Shown in pieces: positions 8,487 to 11,295 of a stretch of DNA of 11,295 nucleotides. Both the position numbers and the translations under genes were made by a program. The stretch covers positions 1-11,295 of the forward strand of contig MU617531.1 in NCBI GenBank assembly GCA_025201705.1. Reading direction: 5' to 3'. The first letter of the stretch is position 1, and every line of letters begins with the position of its first letter. A model generated the notes under the pieces. That model was not told the origin of the DNA. It saw nothing but the letters and a program-made list of their open reading frames with translations, and made no database searches. The DNA comes from Dissophora ornata. Its lineage: Eukaryota; Mortierellomycota; Mortierellomycetes; Mortierellales; Mortierellaceae.

Positions 8487-10108
8487 TCAGTACTTGATCG
8501 GAGCAATGCCAACCGCTGGATTTGCAGAATGATCAAACACACAATAGTTGTTCTTCACAAACATATCGCCCAAGAGCCATAGCCCATCCTGACCACCCTG
8601 CACACCCGAGAAACAAGTCGTCTTGTCAGTCAACAGAGGATCCCACGCCATATCCGCCACCGCGATCTTAAAATCACTGCCACCCATGCTAAACGAAAAG
8701 GTCTCCTTGGACTTGGCCAAGGCACAGGGCACCAACCAACCACCCTCTTCGTCAGATAGAACAGCGCCTTGAATGTTCTTGTGGATAGCGGCAGCGGCAG
8801 CGTCACTGACAATGATCAACGTCGTGCCCGTGTCGATAATCGCCTCTGAGGACTGGCCCAAGGACTGACCATTCATTTTGACGTCATTGACATGAACCTG
8901 CCAGTAGCCCTGTTTCGTGACAGGGACATAAGTCAACGTGCCTGAGTATCGCTTATGGTCAATTGCTCCAAACAAATAGTGGCCGCCCTGACCACCGTTC
9001 ATACGGACCGAGGGTAAGAAAACCGAGACGACGGGTAGAGCGACGCTTTTGGACGCAATTGCATTATCCATGAACGTCTTTACACCCTTGACAGTCTCAA
9101 TTGAATTGAAGCCAAGACCAAAGATACCGTCTTCGGGCGCCTGAGCAAACTCGATGGACTCGTTGGTAGCGAGGCCGATGGTTTGACGAACCTTGACACC
9201 GCCGACGTCGACAATGTCGGAACCGAGGATGCCATTGGCGGAAGAACCGTCGCCATAGGCGATGTGCCAGGTGCCATCGTCTTTAAGGTAGGTGCTAGAT
9301 TTGGTGGTATTGAAGCGGCTGTGGGCCACACAGGCGTCGGTCGTACAGGTCGACGTAGGGAACCAGATATCAGCGGAGCCCTGATTATATTTCGTGTGTG
9401 AGAGAGAGAGAAGGGCATATTTTTTAAGGTTAATTCGACAAGGTGATTAAGGCTGTTGTTGACGTGTCTAGTAACGAAAAAGAAAAGACTTACAGTGTCA
9501 AAGTTCCTGTTGGATGCAAGTCGCGTCGGTAAAAAAATAAACAATACAGTGGTGATAGAAAGGAACATAGAATTAGTCAACGGCCTTCCATCCCATAGTA
9601 TCGAAAGCAGACCAGAAGAATTGGGCACTAAAGAGACACTTTACAGGTGGATGGTTTGACCAGGAGTTCCAACCAGGACAGCACCGTAGTACTAGAGACC
9701 ACGAAAACAAAAAAGTATGTGAGCCACGGAAAATTATGTGCACTGCGCTTTACTAGAAGTGGGTGTTCTGCATCCCCTCCCCAAAAAAACGCCATCCATT
9801 CTTACTTCGTTATCGGGGCCAACATCGATCACGGGTGTGACGCCAGTTCCCGCAGCGATGTGGTCCGGGTGTGAGTGCAATCGAGGGTGGTGTTTGCGGC
9901 TGTGGTGTCGGTGACCGTGGTGGCGTTTCTCCAACAAGTTAAGCTGCGGATAGCGGCGATTAACCTTGGCAATGGCCGCCTTGAAGTTTCTCTTGTGGTT
10001 AGGGTTAAGAGTGAGGGGGACAGAGAAGCCCTGGGGGGTAGCAGGAGCAGCTTCGACAATGGCCAGCACAGTGACAGCCGCTGAGACTAGGACTGCAGTA
10101 ATCTTCAT
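8487..10108 (-). CDS. Secreted pepsin-like aspartic protease (family A1) with His-rich pro-linker, four exons
   Basis: On the minus strand the model is complement(join(8487..9380, 9494..9506, 9645..9691, 9806..10108)): exons of 303, 47, 13 and 894 nt, 418 residues. All introns have GT-AG ends, and splicing exactly restores alignment with the intronless paralogue (GPDNE, YYGAVLVGTPGQTIHL, NFDT, GSADIWFPTSTC). Signal peptide is about 1-20 (IVEA then APATP). The pro-region contains a Lys61-Arg62 site followed by a His-rich segment (10 His in residues 63-83). Active-site Asp120 is in DTGSA and Asp304 in DTGTT; flap Tyr163 is in YGDGS. Cys133/138 and Cys340/377 match the usual disulfides; Cys401 is extra. 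N-glycosylation sequons occur at Asn145 and Asn194, absent from the paralogue. The expected role is a secreted acid endopeptidase. All key residues are present, so the gene appears functional if the microexon is spliced correctly. Confidence 0.92.
9381..9493 (-). other. Intron 3 of the four-exon protease gene (113 nt)
   Basis: The donor is a consensus GTAAGT (9493-9488) and the acceptor CAG ends at 9381. It is phase 0 and falls inside the catalytic DTG motif, between Thr and Gly. A (GA/CT)-rich stretch near 9400-9411 gives the pyrimidine tract on the minus strand. Confidence 0.9.
9494..9506 (-). other. 13-nt microexon encoding the first catalytic Asp
   Basis: On the minus strand, GAACTTTGACACT is flanked by CAG upstream and GTAAGT downstream. 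Its first base completes a Leu codon begun in exon 2; the rest encodes Asn-Phe-Asp-Thr, giving HL-NFDT-GSADIW after splicing, where the intronless paralogue has RLDFDTGSSDIW. Skipping it would remove the catalytic Asp and shift the frame. Confidence 0.88.
9507..9644 (-). other. Intron 2 of the four-exon protease gene (138 nt)
   Basis: The donor is GTAAAG (9644-9639) and the acceptor CAG ends at 9507. A good branch candidate, GACTAAT, lies near 9573-9579 on the minus strand, about 70 nt from the acceptor. Splicing is after the second base of a Leu codon (CT + G). Confidence 0.88.
9692..9805 (-). other. Intron 1 of the four-exon protease gene (114 nt)
   Basis: The donor is GTAAGA (9805-9800) and the acceptor TAG ends at 9692; a CTCAC branch-like motif lies near 9727-9732. 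It is phase 0, between Glu101 and the YYG of the mature domain. Retention adds 23 residues and then stops at 9734, leaving only signal peptide and pro-region. Confidence 0.88.
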
Positions 10109-10205
10109 GACTTGTAAAAGTATGGAAAGGGATCAAAAATTGACGCGGAAAGTGAAGAGGGGAGGGGGTGATGATGATCACAAAAAGTGGGCGAAGAGAG
10201 GCATG

Positions 10206-10212
10206 TTATATA
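10206..10212 (-). promoter_or_regulatory. TATA box of the four-exon protease gene
   Basis: The minus strand reads CTATATAAC, a strong TATA match, 98-104 nt upstream of the ATG. The sequence between it and the ATG is CT-rich (about 10149-10167), a typical fungal start region. Spacing and context support a TATA-driven, probably inducible promoter; regulation is inferred. Confidence 0.6.
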
Positions 10213-11186
10213 GTTCGAATCTTGGTAATGGGGGAGTGGCAATACAGAAATACAGATCCAGCAACACGGGATGTCGGTCGGTGTATGCAAGGAACGCATG
10301 AACCACAACAATTCTTAATGAACTCGAGACAAGTCAGGGTGGCGCTTCTGTTATTTCTGGTAGATTACATCTCTCCCGTCCAGGGGCAAAGGGAAGGACA
10401 TGCATGCGCTCCATGGAGAAGGCGCGGAATGCCACGATATGCGTCTTCTGAAACATCTTTTTCATCATCGACAACGGCTCACATCTGGGAGACGTCTCCT
10501 GGCCAATGATCCATAGGCGCCTGCGTTAAATTTTATTACGAGCCCAATAATATTATTACCGCGCCACGCTGATCTCGAGCTGCACGTTCTATTTTAACCG
10601 AATAACCCAGGGGGGACGAACTTCTTGCCCCATTGATCGCCAATGGTTGCGTGGGAGGAATGCGCTGTGTTTTTCAAGGTTCAATCTAGCAATCGCTGAA
10701 ACGATTTCCCGGCACTCTATTCTATTCCGCCAGGGGGCTAGTGCAGTCTTCAAATCGGATCGTGACCCAATGCTTGGGACATGTAGCGCTCGCATCTTCA
10801 ATCAAAAAAAGCAAAGCCTCCTCTGCACAGGTTAGCACATCCTGCACGAGACAGCATGTGACATCGTAGCTTCAGCTGCAGCAAGGGACGACATTGTTTT
10901 AAAGTCCTGGTGTGCGCATTCACCGCACACTCCCTACGTTTTCTACATGAGAGTGTCGCTGAAAGACCCAGCCTGAATATACGACATTGGCGAAATAAGA
11001 TGAATGAATGTGGCGTCTCCTTATCCATCCGGAAAATTCGTGCCTTGCGCCAACAACCAGCAGTATGCATTGAATATAGCTGCAAAGCTCTTTGGAGATG
11101 CTTGTGCAACGATGATTTGATAGTGTTTCATTTTTTTATTTGGTTGTTTATCCAACGGATCCTTGCATAACTCATCACAACAACAG
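10213..11186. other. Upstream region of the protease, no gene recognised
   Basis: About 1 kb without a convincing coding frame. The longest open frames (10168-10509 plus, 10798-11109 minus, 10910-11170 plus) show no domain, signal peptide or codon pattern I recognise. It holds distal promoter sequence, CCAAT motifs (for example 10503-10507), a 12-bp palindrome AATAATATTATT (10546-10557), and a T-rich stretch (11131-11148) that may belong to a gene starting at the right edge. Confidence 0.5.
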
Positions 11187-11267
11187 CTTCATCAACTTCA
11201 ACAGTCCCAAGGCCCCAGTGCTTTTCAAGACGAACGAGAGCGAGCAAAAAACAAAAAGAGACAAGCA

Positions 11268-11295
11268 ATGCATAGGTTGGCTGCTACCGAAAAAA
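11268..11295 (+). CDS. Possible start or first visible exon of a plus-strand gene, cut by window end
   Basis: From the ATG at 11268 (context GCA-ATG, purine at -3) the frame is open to the window end, encoding MHRLAATEK. The same frame is also open upstream to a stop at 11121 and reads as a Gln-rich stretch followed by a basic helix (DERERAKNKKRQAMHRL). So either 11268 is the start after a CAA-rich leader, or this is an internal exon beginning after a CAG acceptor at 11186 or 11204, preceded by a T-rich tract. I do not see a matching upstream exon. Too short to identify. Confidence 0.25.

Noticed and set aside
9080..9628. 182-codon minus-strand frame across introns 2 and 3 of the right protease
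   Set aside because: Its downstream part is the protease exon read in a shifted frame. It is what a microexon-skipping transcript would encode, not a separate gene.
10206..10225. GTTCGAATC resembling a tRNA T-loop
   Set aside because: The flanking five-base stem does not pair beyond two positions, no A-box or acceptor stem is present, and it overlaps the TATA region of the protease.
10546..10557. AATAATATTATT next to TTACC, resembling a rolling-circle origin nonanucleotide
   Set aside because: The required TAATATTAC is not present (TAATATTATT instead), there is no GC-rich stem around it and no Rep-like gene. A simple AT palindrome.
1..11295. Search for CRISPR arrays, bacterial operons, insertion sequences and viral remnants
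   Set aside because: Spliceosomal introns and fungal secreted proteases mark a eukaryotic nuclear region; no spaced repeats, terminal inverted repeats with target duplications, transposase, integrase or reverse transcriptase frames were seen.

Overview
The window looks like nuclear DNA of a filamentous fungus, most likely an early-diverging one (Mucoromycota, Mortierella-like). The evidence is: short GT-AG introns of 110-138 nt with fungal-type GTAAGN donors and CTRAY-like branch sites; rhizopuspepsin-type secreted aspartic proteases; an arrestin-type adaptor tail with a PPxY motif; and a very large disordered/leucine-rich protein whose end modules I associate with uncharacterised Mortierella proteins. 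The lineage call is inference from protein style, not from a search.

Layout, left to right. (1) 1-385, plus strand: 3' end of an arrestin-like gene whose start lies outside the window. (2) 386-1160: intergenic, with a G10 run right after the stop codon, an A-rich tract, and the pyrimidine-rich leader of the next gene. (3) 1161-6022, plus strand: a two-exon gene for a 1583-residue protein, with a conserved N-terminal module split by a 110-nt intron, about 550 residues of Ser/Pro/Gln/Glu-rich low complexity, and a conserved, Leu-rich C-terminal half of about 930 residues. (4) 6023-6312: short spacer between convergent genes, with an AATAAA site. (5) 6313-7500, minus strand: intronless, complete secreted pepsin-like aspartic protease (395 aa). 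(6) 7501-8486: spacer between the two proteases. (7) 8487-10108, minus strand: a paralogous secreted aspartic protease (418 aa) in four exons, one of them a 13-nt microexon carrying the first catalytic Asp. (8) 10109-11295: promoter of that gene, about 1 kb without a recognisable gene, and at the right edge a possible start or exon of another plus-strand gene.

The two proteases form a head-to-tail tandem pair and clearly share ancestry (33 of the last 40 residues identical by direct count). They differ in gene structure (no introns against three) and in the pro-region (plain against a His-rich linker with a dibasic site). Both should be secreted, acid-active endopeptidases for external protein digestion. 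I see no functional link between the protease pair, the large protein and the arrestin tail; they look like ordinary neighbours. The points most worth a second look are the microexon, the tandem pair with contrasting introns, the His-rich pro-linker, and the large lineage-restricted protein.
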